Below are positions 1-7,690 of a DNA stretch of 17,847 nt, piece by piece. This DNA is from SIG575 sp045595725 (lineage in GTDB: Bacteria > Bacillota > Clostridia > Oscillospirales > Acutalibacteraceae), in assembly GCA_045595725.1 (NCBI GenBank), contig JAZOAY010000009.1, positions 1 through 17,847 of the forward strand, read 5' to 3'. Position numbers and translations under genes: made by a program. The number at the start of each line of letters is the position of its first letter. Position 1 is the stretch's first letter. A model generated the notes under the pieces. The model made no database searches. It had not been told where the DNA came from and saw only the letters and a list, made by a program, of their open reading frames with translations.

Positions 1-530
1 ACAGGTACACCGTAAGCAAGTCTTGACACCGTAACACCGAAAGGTTTTATGAGTTTTGACAGATACATGGCCGTTGCCTCACCCTCAACTGTGGGGTCAG
101 TTGCCATGATAACTTCCCTGACTTCTCCTGATGCTACACGGGAAACAAGGCTTTTTACATTCAGTTCCTCAGGACCTATTCCGTTAATGGGGGAAATTAC
201 TCCGTGTAGAACATGGTAAACACCTTTATATTCCCTTGTTCTTTCAAAAGCAAGTACGTCTGCAGGATTTTCCACAACACAGATAAGACTTTTATCTCTT
301 GTAATATTATCACATATAGGACAAAGTTCTCCGTCTGTCAGGTCACCGCAGACAGAACATCTGTGTATTTTTTCTTTTGCATCAATAATACACTGTGCAA
401 AATTCTTTGCCTCTTTTTCTGACATACCCAGAACATGGAACGCAATTCTCTGTGCACTCTTTTTACCAATACCCGGCATGCGTTCAAACTGCTCAATAAG
501 ACGGGCAAGAGGTGCAACCTTATATCCCAT
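1..530 (-). CDS. recR: Recombination mediator RecR (3' end cut by window edge)
   Basis: RecR works with RecF/RecO to load RecA at gaps in damaged DNA. The visible 176 or so residues show the family layout: an N-terminal helix-hairpin-helix (MPGIGKKSAQR, about 18-28), a C4 zinc finger with Cys58, Cys61, Cys70 and Cys73, and a Toprim domain with the acidic signatures CVVENPADV (Glu87) and ATDPTVEGE (about 143-151). Bacterial RecR is usually about 198 aa, so roughly the last 20 residues lie left of the window. The start ATG overlaps the ybaB stop by one base (TAATG), so the two genes are almost certainly translationally coupled. The dnaX-ybaB-recR order is conserved in many bacteria. No frameshift is seen. 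Confidence 0.97.
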   Translation of the reverse strand, partial: MGYKVAPLARLIEQFERMPGIGKKSAQRIAFHVLGMSEKEAKNFAQCIIDAKEKIHRCSVCGDLTDGELCPICDNITRDKSLICVVENPADVLAFERTREYKGVYHVLHGVISPINGIGPEELNVKSLVSRVASGEVREVIMATDPTVEGEATAMYLSKLIKPFGVTVSRLAYGVP

Positions 531-880
531 TAAAACAGACCGCCTAATCCGCCGAGACCGCCAAGTCCCGCTTTAGCGCTTTCCATTGCACTTTCCATTG
601 CGTCAACTGACTTTTTGATTGCTTCGTTAACTGCTGCAACAACCATATCTTCAAGCATTTCTGCATCTTCAGGGTCAATTACTTCAGGGTCAATTTTAAT
701 TCTCTTTACTTCATGTGTGCCGAGAACAACTGCTTCAACTGCTCCGCCGCCTGCAGATGCAGTAAATTCTGTTGCTTCGATTTCTGCCTGCTTATTTTCC
801 ATGTCAGCCTGCATATCCTGAATTTTTTTCAGCATTGCTGCCTGATTCATACCGCCCTGATTGGGAATTCTTGCTTTCAT
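530..880 (-). CDS. ybaB: YbaB/EbfC family nucleoid-associated protein
   Basis: A 116-aa member of the small DNA-binding YbaB/EbfC family, which acts as a homodimer that coats DNA. Visible family features are the N-terminal helix rich in Met, Gln and Lys (MLKKIQDMQADMENKQAEIE), the central strand-rich part AGGGAVEAVVLGTHEVKRIKIDPEVI, and the acidic DPEDAEMLEDMVVAAVNEA helix. The C-terminus is a Gly-Leu repeat (GGLGGLGGLF), a tail seen in some Firmicutes homologues. A strong AAAGGAG site lies 8 bases upstream of the ATG. The gene sits 20 bp after dnaX and overlaps recR by one base, so all three are probably one transcript. Its exact biochemical job beside DnaX and RecR is not settled in the literature. 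Confidence 0.95.
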   Translation of the reverse strand: MKARIPNQGGMNQAAMLKKIQDMQADMENKQAEIEATEFTASAGGGAVEAVVLGTHEVKRIKIDPEVIDPEDAEMLEDMVVAAVNEAIKKSVDAMESAMESAKAGLGGLGGLGGLF

Positions 881-900
881 TTTAATTCTCCTTTAAGTAA

Positions 901-2595
901 TTAGTTTATGTCAAACGGAATATCACTTGCGTTTGCTTTTTTCATAAAATCATCAAGTGGGTCTTTTTTTACACCCATTGTTTCTTTTTTCTGCTCACCT
1001 TTGAAAATACCGAGTCTGTATTTTCTGCCTGCAGCTTTGTAAATTGCTTCGCTCAACGCCCTGCGGTGAGTGTCAATTCTGATAAATTGGTCAAGTGTGG
1101 GATTGAAACTGTTTATCAGCACAAAATCACCTCTGAGAACTGCACTTGACCCTGCAAGCAAACCACGTAAAGGTTTATCAGTTTCACCAAGAATAGCCAG
1201 CGTTTCTGCCCACAAAGCAAAAGGTCTGTCGCCATCTGTGGATGTCTCAGGCTCAGGTTCTTTTTTGGGCTGAGCAACCTGGGGTTTCGGTGAAGGTTCA
1301 GCAGGAGCAGGAGTAAGAAAACCATCTTCTTCCGGTGGTGGAGGAGTGAAACTGTCTTCCATAGGAAGTGAGGGCTTCCTCACTTCTTCTTTTTTGACCT
1401 CCGAAGACTGTTTCACTTCTGTTTTTATAACAACTTTTTCTCCCTGTGCTATAGATGACAGTTTCATTTCAAGGTCTGCCACACGTGAGAGAAGTGCTTT
1501 ATTCGTTTCGTCAAGTTTTGGTGAACAGATTCTCACCATTGCCATTTCTGTTTCGATTCTGCCTGAAAGTCCCCTTTTTATGTTTGCAAGTGTTGTTTCA
1601 AGTTGGGAAAGGCAATAAAGTATATTTTCAAGAGTAAATTTCTGTGACTGTTCATCAATTTTCTTCAGTTCTTCAGTTGTGCAGACAATAAGTTTTTCTG
1701 CTTTTTTAACAGTCTTTGTAACCATCAGGTTTCTGAAATGGCTGATAAGTTCACTGCACAGTCTTTCCATATCGCATGAAGCATTGTGCAGATCATCAAT
1801 CATCTGAAAAACCTTTGATGTGTCTTTGTCGTTCAGTGCATCTGCAAGTTCATAAAGATAACTTTTACCTGCCATTCCTGCCGCATTTTCCACAACCTGT
1901 GAAGTAATATTTCGGCTTCTGGATGCACATTGGTCAAGGAGAGAAAGTGCATCTCTCAAGGCTCCGTCAGCAATTGATGCGACCAATGAGGCTGCCTCAT
2001 CGTCAATAGTGAGACCTTCCGAATCGCAGACAAATTTAAGTCTTTTCACAATGTCTTCAACGGGAATTCTTCTGAAATCAAAACGCTGACAACGGGACAG
2101 AATTGTAGGTGGAAGTTTGTGAACCTCTGTTGTTGCCAGAATAAATTTTACATGTTCCGGCGGTTCTTCAAGGGTTTTGAGAAGTGCATTAAAGGCTTCA
2201 ATTGTAAGCATGTGAACTTCGTCAATAATATAAACTCTGTATTTTGCATTGGCCGGTGTAAAATTAGCTTCGTCAGTCAAGTCACGAATGTTGTCAACAC
2301 CTCGGTTACTTGCGGCGTCAATTTCAATAACGTCAAGGATTGAGCCGTTTTCGATACCCTTACACATTTCGCACTCGTTACAGGGATTTCCGTTCTGAGG
2401 ATTAAGACAGTTTACAGCCTTTGCAAGAATACGGGCACACGTCGTTTTACCTGTACCGCGTGAGCCGTTGAACAGATAAGCGTGCGAAATTTTACCCTCT
2501 TTAAGTTCGTTTGAAAGAGTTGAAGTAACATGTTCCTGACCTGCAATGTCGCTGAAAACTTTAGGTCTGTATTTTCTGTAAAGTACCTGATACAT
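901..2595 (-). CDS. dnaX: DNA polymerase III subunit gamma/tau
   Basis: Clamp-loader ATPase of the replisome. Starting from MYQVLYRKYRP (564 aa), the AAA+ motifs are in order: Walker A GSRGTGKT at 44-51, a zinc-binding Cys set (63, 72, 75, 78), Walker B-like IIDEVHML at 123-130, and the SRC arginine-finger motif at 167-169. A Pro/Glu/Lys-rich linker follows at about 415-475 and a C-terminal tau-like domain after it. The reading frame stays open upstream to 2676, but that extension (about 27 residues) is encoded by heptamer and hairpin repeats, whereas the start at 2595 gives the universal N-terminus and has a GAAAGGGTG site before it. I therefore reject the longer start. I saw no obvious gamma-type frameshift signal. 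Confidence 0.96.
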   Translation of the reverse strand: MYQVLYRKYRPKVFSDIAGQEHVTSTLSNELKEGKISHAYLFNGSRGTGKTTCARILAKAVNCLNPQNGNPCNECEMCKGIENGSILDVIEIDAASNRGVDNIRDLTDEANFTPANAKYRVYIIDEVHMLTIEAFNALLKTLEEPPEHVKFILATTEVHKLPPTILSRCQRFDFRRIPVEDIVKRLKFVCDSEGLTIDDEAASLVASIADGALRDALSLLDQCASRSRNITSQVVENAAGMAGKSYLYELADALNDKDTSKVFQMIDDLHNASCDMERLCSELISHFRNLMVTKTVKKAEKLIVCTTEELKKIDEQSQKFTLENILYCLSQLETTLANIKRGLSGRIETEMAMVRICSPKLDETNKALLSRVADLEMKLSSIAQGEKVVIKTEVKQSSEVKKEEVRKPSLPMEDSFTPPPPEEDGFLTPAPAEPSPKPQVAQPKKEPEPETSTDGDRPFALWAETLAILGETDKPLRGLLAGSSAVLRGDFVLINSFNPTLDQFIRIDTHRRALSEAIYKAAGRKYRLGIFKGEQKKETMGVKKDPLDDFMKKANASDIPFDIN

Positions 2596-2622
2596 CTCTT
2601 TCACCCTTTCGATTATATTAAA

Positions 2623-2650
2623 TGCAAAGTGCAAAGTGCAAAATGCAAAG
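2623..2650. repeat. Four tandem TGCAAAG-type heptamers
   Basis: Four head-to-tail 7-bp units read TGCAAAG, TGCAAAG, TGCAAAA and TGCAAAG. They lie 28 bp upstream of the dnaX start, between it and the hairpin cluster. They are seen directly. Whether they are a dispersed intergenic repeat or a regulatory array cannot be told from one copy. Confidence 0.8.
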
Positions 2651-2655
2651 TTTCG

Positions 2656-2774
2656 GGAGGGCGTTGCCCTCACCATTTATATGATAAATTAATGACATTA
2701 TCGTAGGGGAGACGTTTCGTCTCCCGCAAGATTTTATAAAATTTAATTCGGGACGTAAACCCGTCCCCTACGAT
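2656..2774. repeat. Cluster of inverted repeats / MITE-like palindrome upstream of dnaX
   Basis: Three compact hairpins sit in tandem: GAGGGC/GCCCTC at 2657-2671, GGGAGACG/CGTCTCCC at 2707-2725, and GGGACG/CGTCCC at 2750-2767. The last two are bracketed by an 11-bp perfect inverted repeat, ATCGTAGGGGA at 2700-2710 and TCCCCTACGAT at 2764-2774, so the 75-bp stretch can fold as a cruciform. Short terminal repeats with no ORF suggest a small non-autonomous repeat. An effect on dnaX transcription is possible but unproven. Confidence 0.6.
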
Positions 2775-2795
2775 ATGACCGTTAGGTTTTATAAC

Positions 2796-2941
2796 AAAAA
2801 AGCCTTGCCTTGGTCATATGGCATGCAGGCGGACTGTGGCGCACAGCGCTAACCGCTTAATGCTGCTCGATTCCCCGCCTGACATGGTTCACGGCGCCCC
2901 GTCGCACAGGACCCACACGCCACATGACCAAAACAAAGCTC
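2796..2941 (-). ncRNA. ffs: Signal recognition particle RNA, small bacterial type
   Basis: The RNA scaffold of SRP, which binds Ffh and targets membrane proteins. The minus strand carries the hallmark domain IV core: AACCAUGUCAGG, then a GGAA tetraloop closed by a G-U pair, then GAGCAGCAUUAAG. The ends form a long helix: 15 consecutive pairs from AGCUUUGUUUUGGUC (2926-2940) with GACCAAGGCAAGGCU (2801-2815), continuing through the GUGGCGUG/CAUGCCAU region. The molecule is about 140 nt, too short for the roughly 270-nt Alu-bearing Bacillus type. A run of U at the 3' end can act as terminator. The exact 5' end is uncertain because the predicted transcription start is near 2949 and processing may trim it. 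Confidence 0.93.
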
Positions 2942-2956
2942 GTTTCGTACTTACCT

Positions 2957-2985
2957 ATTATAATATATTTTTCCCTGAAATGCAA
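2957..2985 (-). promoter_or_regulatory. Sigma-A promoter of the SRP RNA gene
   Basis: The minus strand shows TTGCAT (2980-2985), a 17-bp spacer and a perfect TATAAT (2957-2962). Transcription would start near 2949, just before the closing helix of the SRP RNA. The -35 box starts 8 bp past the stop codon of the HAD gene, so the RNA gene has its own promoter. Confidence 0.85.
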
Positions 2986-2992
2986 TAGGTTT

Positions 2993-3802
2993 TTAGAGGT
3001 TCCCTTTAATTTCTGAAATAATTTTTGCAATTGCAGCCTCTGTATTGGGGACAGTTATGAAATCTGCCGCCTGACGGACTGATGCAATTGCGTTTTCCAC
3101 CGCATAGCCTATGTCTGCCGCTTCAAGCATTGAAATATCGTTTTCAAAGTCGCCCACGCAGATAAGAGTATGTACATAGGGAAACATTTTTTTAAGTTCT
3201 GTTGCCCTTGCACCTTTTGTTGCTGTAATGTTAAGAATCTCCTGACCTGTCTGCCAACTTCTCGGAAGTGAGCAGTTGTGAGAGTGTTTTTCTTTAAGGA
3301 ACTCCTGAAATTTCAGCGTGTTTTCTTCGTCAGTACATCTGAAAACAAATTTATACCAATTTTCATGAAGCGAAATTATTTTTCTGAATTTCTCTTCAAA
3401 ATTTTCTTCCCTGTAGGAAATGCAGAATTCTTCAGTTTCAGCAACTGCGTAAACTTCTTCAATAACATCTCTGAATTTTTCATAAGCTACAAGAGGTGCA
3501 GAAAGTGCATCCTGAGGCATGAAAACTGATTTGACAATCCTGTCAGTTTTATGGTCATAAATTGAAGCACCGTTAACAGTTATCATCGGTGCATTGGGTT
3601 TTACGAAAGGAAAAATATTTTCCTTTATATACCAGGGACGTCTGCCTGTGGAAAAAGTGAAAATTCCTCCGCCCGCTTTAAATTCTTCAACAGCTTCACA
3701 ATTTTCTTTACTGACATACACTTCATCTCCGCCTGACGGTGACGGCTCTGTAAAAGTACCGTCAAGGTCTGTGCAAATCATGTAGCCTTCATATTTTCCC
3801 AC
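2993..3802 (-). CDS. Cof-type HAD-superfamily phosphatase
   Basis: A soluble haloacid dehalogenase phosphatase of about 269 aa. It has the four HAD motifs: DLDGT (Asp12 nucleophile, Asp14 acid/base), FTFSTGR near residue 50, a Lys in TKGARATELKK near 200, and GDFENDISMLEAAD near 220-233. The long insert between motifs II and III is a C2-type cap, as in Cof/YidA/YcsE proteins, which dephosphorylate sugar phosphates or flavin nucleotides. The substrate cannot be read from the sequence. The frame opens at a GTG at 3811, but AAGGTGG at 3812-3818 abuts that codon. The GTG at 3802 is 9 bases from this site and gives MGKYEGYMIC, so I chose it. It follows gpmI after a terminator and may rely on read-through. 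Confidence 0.9.
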   Translation of the reverse strand: MGKYEGYMICTDLDGTFTEPSPSGGDEVYVSKENCEAVEEFKAGGGIFTFSTGRRPWYIKENIFPFVKPNAPMITVNGASIYDHKTDRIVKSVFMPQDALSAPLVAYEKFRDVIEEVYAVAETEEFCISYREENFEEKFRKIISLHENWYKFVFRCTDEENTLKFQEFLKEKHSHNCSLPRSWQTGQEILNITATKGARATELKKMFPYVHTLICVGDFENDISMLEAADIGYAVENAIASVRQAADFITVPNTEAAIAKIISEIKGNL

Positions 3803-3821
3803 AATCGACACCCACCTTATT

Positions 3822-3856
3822 CAAAAATGTCTGCTGTGTTATTTACACAGCAGACA
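3822..3856 (-). terminator. Rho-independent terminator after gpmI
   Basis: A perfect 11-bp stem (GTCTGCTGTGT/ACACAGCAGAC, 3829-3855) with a 5-base loop is followed on the minus strand by ATTTTTG. It begins 7 bp after the gpmI stop and ends just upstream of the HAD gene's ribosome binding site. Confidence 0.88.
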
Positions 3857-3861
3857 CTCAG

Positions 3862-5379
3862 TTATTTAATGAGAAGACTTTCGCCTGTCATTTCTTTGGG
3901 CTGTTCAAGACCCATGATATCAAGAAGAGTGGGACAAAGGTCACAAAGTTTGCCGCCCTCTTTAAGTTTAAATTCACTGCCAACTGTAATAACGGGAACA
4001 GGATTTGTTGAGTGAGGAGTGAATGCCTCACCTGTTTCGTCAAGCATCTTGTCAGCGTTACCATGGTCAGCTGTAATAATCATCTTACCGCCCATTTTTG
4101 CTACAGCATCAGAAAGTCTGCCTACGCATTCATCAACAGCTTCAACTGCTGCTACTGCTGCTTCAAAAATGCCTGTATGGCCAACCATGTCACAGTTTGC
4201 ATAGTTAATGATAATAACATCGTATTTTCCTGAAAGCACCTGTTCAACTACTGCATCTGTCACTTCATAAGCACTCATTTCAGGTTTCATATCAAATGTA
4301 GCAACGTCAGGTGAGTTGATAAGAATTCTGTCTTCACCGGGGAACTGTGCTTCAACACCGCCGTTGAAGAAGAAAGTTACATGAGCATATTTCTGAGTTT
4401 CGGCAATTCTGAGCTGTGTCATGCCGAGAGATGAAACATATTCGCCCATTGTCATTGTAAGGTCTTCGTTAGCAAATGCAACCGTCACATTGGGCATTGT
4501 TGCATCATACTGAGTCATACACACATATTTTACAGGGAAGAAACCGTTTCTTCTTTCAAAGCCGTTAAAATCAGGGTCAACAAACATTCTTGTCAACTGT
4601 CTTGCTCTGTCAGGACGGAAGTTGAAACAGATAACAGAATCGTTTTCTTTGATAAGACCTTCCTTGTCAATAACAACAGGAATAACGAATTCGTCAGTAA
4701 CTCCGTTTGCATATGATTCCTTCATAGCCTTAACGGGACAGTCACACTGATTGCCTTCACCGTAAACCATTGCAGCATAAGCTTTTTCTTCTCTGTCCCA
4801 TGCAAAGTCACGGTCCATAGCATAATATCTGCCTGAGATAGTTGCGATTTTGCCAAGACCGATTTCAGCAAATTTATCAAGACAGTCCTGCATGAAACCT
4901 GCACCTGACTCAACAGAAACGTCACGTCCGTCAGTAATTGCATGAACGTAAACTTTATCAAGGCCTTTAGCCTTCGCCATTTCAACTATACCGAAAAGAT
5001 GTTCAATATGGCTGTGAACACCGCCGTCTGAAAGAAGACCTACAAGATGAAGTGCAGTTCCTTTTTCAAGGCAGGAATCCATGGCAGATGAGAGTTCTTT
5101 GTTGTTTACAAGTTCACCGTCTTTGATTGTCTTTGAAATTTTAACAAGCATCTGATAAACAACTCTGCCGGCACCGATATTTGTGTGACCAACTTCAGAG
5201 TTACCCATCTGTCCGTCAGGAAGACCTACGTCAAGACCTGATGCACCGATAAGTGTGTGCGGATTTTCAGCAAAAAGTTTGTCAAGACAAGGTGTTTTTG
5301 CATATTCGATTGCATTACCCTTTGCACCGGGGTTTGAACCGAAACCATCCATTATACATAAAACATAAGGCTTTTTCAT
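3862..5379 (-). CDS. gpmI: 2,3-bisphosphoglycerate-independent phosphoglycerate mutase
   Basis: Converts 3-phosphoglycerate to 2-phosphoglycerate in lower glycolysis using two Mn ions. At 505 aa it has the normal family length. The alkaline-phosphatase-fold metal site opens with CIMDGFG (Asp11), and the phosphorylated nucleophile is Ser61 in GQMGNSEVGHTNIGAGR. The mutase domain shows GGVHSHIEHL and ITDGRDV, then FNFRPDRARQLTR. The C-terminal metal motifs ITADHGNADKM and FTPHSTNPVPV are intact. The ATG at 5379 has an AAGAGG site 10 bases upstream. It lies 16 bp after tpiA and is probably co-transcribed with it. The downstream hairpin ends the unit. Confidence 0.97.
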   Translation of the reverse strand: MKKPYVLCIMDGFGSNPGAKGNAIEYAKTPCLDKLFAENPHTLIGASGLDVGLPDGQMGNSEVGHTNIGAGRVVYQMLVKISKTIKDGELVNNKELSSAMDSCLEKGTALHLVGLLSDGGVHSHIEHLFGIVEMAKAKGLDKVYVHAITDGRDVSVESGAGFMQDCLDKFAEIGLGKIATISGRYYAMDRDFAWDREEKAYAAMVYGEGNQCDCPVKAMKESYANGVTDEFVIPVVIDKEGLIKENDSVICFNFRPDRARQLTRMFVDPDFNGFERRNGFFPVKYVCMTQYDATMPNVTVAFANEDLTMTMGEYVSSLGMTQLRIAETQKYAHVTFFFNGGVEAQFPGEDRILINSPDVATFDMKPEMSAYEVTDAVVEQVLSGKYDVIIINYANCDMVGHTGIFEAAVAAVEAVDECVGRLSDAVAKMGGKMIITADHGNADKMLDETGEAFTPHSTNPVPVITVGSEFKLKEGGKLCDLCPTLLDIMGLEQPKEMTGESLLIK

Positions 5380-5395
5380 TATATTCTACCTCTTC

Positions 5396-6163
5396 TTATT
5401 TGCTTGCAGCCTTTACAATTGCAGCAAAGTCAGGTGCTTTGAGAGATGCACCGCCGATAAGACCGCCGTCAACATGATATTTTGCAACAAGCGCATCAGC
5501 GTTGCCTGCGTTCATTGAACCGCCGTACTGAATTGTAACTGATTCAGCAACTTCTTCACCGTAAGCTTCTGCGATTGCTGCACGAACAAAGCCGTTACCT
5601 TCATCAGCCTGATCATCAGTTGCTGTAACGCCTGTACCGATTGCCCATACGGGTTCGTAAGCGATGATAACATTTTTAAGTTCTTCAGCAGATACGTTTG
5701 TAAGAGCCATTTTTGTCTGGAATTTAAGGAGAGTTTCTGTGTAACCGAGTTCTCTCTGTTCAAGTGTTTCACCAACGCAAACGATAGGTTTGAGACCTGC
5801 TTTGAGTGCTGCAAGTGTACGGAGGTTTACTGTCTGGTCTGTTTCACCGAAGTAAGTTCTTCTTTCTGAGTGACCGATAACAACATATTCAACACCCATT
5901 TCTTTGAGCATACCTGTTGAAACTTCACCTGTGTAAGCACCGCTTGCTGCCCAGTGGCAGTTTTCAGCACCGATTTTGATGTTTGAGCCTTTAGCTGCTT
6001 CAAGAGCTGCTGAAAGGTCAACAAAAGGTACGCAGAGAACTACTTCACAGTCTGCGTCTGCTACAAGGGGTTTCATTTCGTTAATAAGTGCTGCAGCTTC
6101 AGCGGGAGTTTTGTTCATTTTCCAGTTACCTGCGATAACTGCTTTACGAAGTTCTTTATTCAT
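5396..6163 (-). CDS. tpiA: Triosephosphate isomerase
   Basis: Interconverts dihydroxyacetone phosphate and glyceraldehyde 3-phosphate. The 255-aa TIM barrel carries all catalytic residues: Asn13 and Lys15 in AGNWKMN, His98 in VIGHSERR, and Glu170 in AYEPVWAIGTG. The phosphate-binding loops YGGSMNAGNAD and GGLIGGASL are present near the C-terminus. Its ribosome binding site is GAAAGGATG. It lies between pgk (166-bp gap with hairpins) and gpmI (16-bp gap), the order common in Firmicutes glycolytic operons. No gapA or eno gene is present in the window. Confidence 0.97.
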   Translation of the reverse strand: MNKELRKAVIAGNWKMNKTPAEAAALINEMKPLVADADCEVVLCVPFVDLSAALEAAKGSNIKIGAENCHWAASGAYTGEVSTGMLKEMGVEYVVIGHSERRTYFGETDQTVNLRTLAALKAGLKPIVCVGETLEQRELGYTETLLKFQTKMALTNVSAEELKNVIIAYEPVWAIGTGVTATDDQADEGNGFVRAAIAEAYGEEVAESVTIQYGGSMNAGNADALVAKYHVDGGLIGGASLKAPDFAAIVKAASK

Positions 6164-6230
6164 AACAATTACATCCTTTCAAAATTTCTGCACCGCAGAT
6201 AGCTTTTTCTGTCCGCGATGCTATCATATA

Positions 6231-6245
6231 ACAATAAATTATTGT
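6231..6245. promoter_or_regulatory. 15-bp palindrome ACAATAAATTATTGT upstream of tpiA
   Basis: Seven base pairs on each side of a single central base form a near-perfect dyad, the size and symmetry typical of an operator for a dimeric repressor. It lies 68 bp before the tpiA start. I see no convincing -35/-10 pair beside it, so its role is open. Confidence 0.35.
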
Positions 6246-6259
6246 GCTTATTGATAGAT

Positions 6260-6319
6260 GCTCCCCTTGAAAATGCAAGGGGAGCTGTCGTTTTCGATAG
6301 AAAATGACTGAGGGGATTT
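6260..6319 (-). repeat. Two-hairpin intergenic palindromic repeat, copy 1
   Basis: On the minus strand it starts with AAAATCCCCTCAGTCA, forms a first hairpin (GTCATTTTC/GAAAACGAC) and then a second with stem GCTCCCCTTG/CAAGGGGAGC (6260-6285). The same block in the same internal order occurs at 10485-10541. It lies just after the pgk stop and could act as a terminator or RNA stabiliser between pgk and tpiA, although no U-run follows. Confidence 0.75.
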
Positions 6320-6329
6320 TTCGTTTAAA

Positions 6330-7520
6330 TTATTTTTCGTTAAGAGCTACGATACCGGGAAGTTCTTTACCTTCAAGGTATTCAAGAGATGCACCTCCGC
6401 CTGTTGAGATGTGGCTCATTTTGTCAGCGAAACCAAGTTTCTGAACTGCTGCTGCAGAGTCACCGCCGCCAACAATTGAGATTGAACCGCTTTCAGCAAT
6501 AGCTGTTGCAACTGCGATTGTACCTGAAGCAAAGTTTTTCCATTCAGAAACACCCATAGGTCCGTTCCAGATAACTGTACCTGCACCTTTGATAGCATTT
6601 GCAAAGAGTTCTTCTGTCTTGGGACCGATGTCAAGACCCATCCAACCATCGGGGATGTTGTCTGAATCAACAAGCATTGTTTCTGTATCTTCTTTGTATT
6701 CTTTACCAAGTCTGTTATCAACGGGGATAAGGAATTTAACACCTTTTTCTTCAGCCTTTGCCATCATTTCCTTTGCAAGGTCGATTTTGTCTTCTTCACA
6801 AATTGAAGTACCTACTGAGTAACCTTTAGCTGCAAAGAATGTGTAAGCCATACCGCCGCCTACGATAAGTGTATCAACTTTTTCCATAAGGTTTGTGATA
6901 ACACCGATTTTATCAGAAACTTTAGCACCGCCGAGGATAGCAACAAGAGGTCTCTGGGGATTTTCAAGAGCTCCGCCGATATATTCAAGTTCCTTACGGA
7001 TAAGATAACCGCCTACTGCGGGAAGGTAATCAGCAACACCTGTTGTTGAAGAGTGTGCTCTGTGAGCTGAGCCGAATGCATCGTTTACATAGATTTCAGC
7101 AAGAGATGCAAGTGCTTTTGAAAATTCGGGGTCGTTCTTTGTTTCTTCTGCATGGAAACGAACGTTTTCAAGAAGAAGAACTTCGCCTTCTTTAAGATCA
7201 GCTGCAAGTGACTGTGCACTTTCGCCGATAACATCTTTTGCCATTTTAACTTCAAGACCGAGGAGTTCGCCAAGTCTTGCTGCTACGGGAGCAAGTGAAA
7301 ATTCAGGTTTGAATTCACCCTTGGGTCTGCCGAGATGTGAGCAAAGAATAAGCTTTGCACCGTTATCGAGAAGATATTTGATAGTGGGGAGTGATGCAAC
7401 GATTCTCTTATCACTTGTGATAACTCCGTTTTCCATCTTTACATTGAAATCGCAACGTACAAGAACTTTCTTGCCTTTTACGTCAATGTCTTCAACTGAT
7501 TTCTTGTTTAATACGTTCAT
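6330..7520 (-). CDS. pgk: Phosphoglycerate kinase
   Basis: Makes ATP and 3-phosphoglycerate from 1,3-bisphosphoglycerate in the cytoplasm. The 396-aa protein has the full two-domain structure: the substrate-binding VLVRCDFNVK (Arg22, Asp24, Asn26), CSHLGRPKG and FGSAHRAHSSTTG in the N-domain, LGGAKVSDKIGVI at the hinge, and the nucleotide-binding IVGGGDSAAAV and HISTGGGASLEYLEG in the C-domain. AAAGGAAG precedes the ATG. It is the first gene of the glycolytic cluster, with a good promoter 93 bp upstream. Its product is the shared substrate of GpmI and of the divergently encoded SerA. Confidence 0.98.
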   Translation of the reverse strand: MNVLNKKSVEDIDVKGKKVLVRCDFNVKMENGVITSDKRIVASLPTIKYLLDNGAKLILCSHLGRPKGEFKPEFSLAPVAARLGELLGLEVKMAKDVIGESAQSLAADLKEGEVLLLENVRFHAEETKNDPEFSKALASLAEIYVNDAFGSAHRAHSSTTGVADYLPAVGGYLIRKELEYIGGALENPQRPLVAILGGAKVSDKIGVITNLMEKVDTLIVGGGMAYTFFAAKGYSVGTSICEEDKIDLAKEMMAKAEEKGVKFLIPVDNRLGKEYKEDTETMLVDSDNIPDGWMGLDIGPKTEELFANAIKGAGTVIWNGPMGVSEWKNFASGTIAVATAIAESGSISIVGGGDSAAAVQKLGFADKMSHISTGGGASLEYLEGKELPGIVALNEK

Positions 7521-7612
7521 TGCCTTAACTTCCTTTCAGAATTTATTTGCATTTAATAATAGTATGGGAATTTTTGTACGTAAATACACATTGTCCCTAC
7601 TTACCGCATACT

Positions 7613-7641
7613 ATTGTATTATATAAGGGAAATTTTTTCAA
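7613..7641 (-). promoter_or_regulatory. Sigma-A promoter of pgk
   Basis: The minus strand reads TTGAAA (7636-7641), a 17-bp spacer and TACAAT (7613-7618), with a start predicted near 7606 and an untranslated leader of about 86 nt. A perfect 9-bp inverted repeat (AATAGTATG at 7558-7566, CATACTATT at 7607-7615) overlaps the -10 box and start site and could be an operator pair. An alternative TTGCTA-17-TATATA pair overlaps it. Confidence 0.65.
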
Positions 7642-7690
7642 GTAGCAATATTGATAAACATTAAAAATTTTTTGTTAAACTTTTGTCATA

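Noticed and set aside
2596..2676. 27-codon N-terminal extension of DnaX
   Set aside because: It is encoded by heptamer and hairpin repeats. The conserved DnaX N-terminus starts at 2595, where a ribosome binding site is present.
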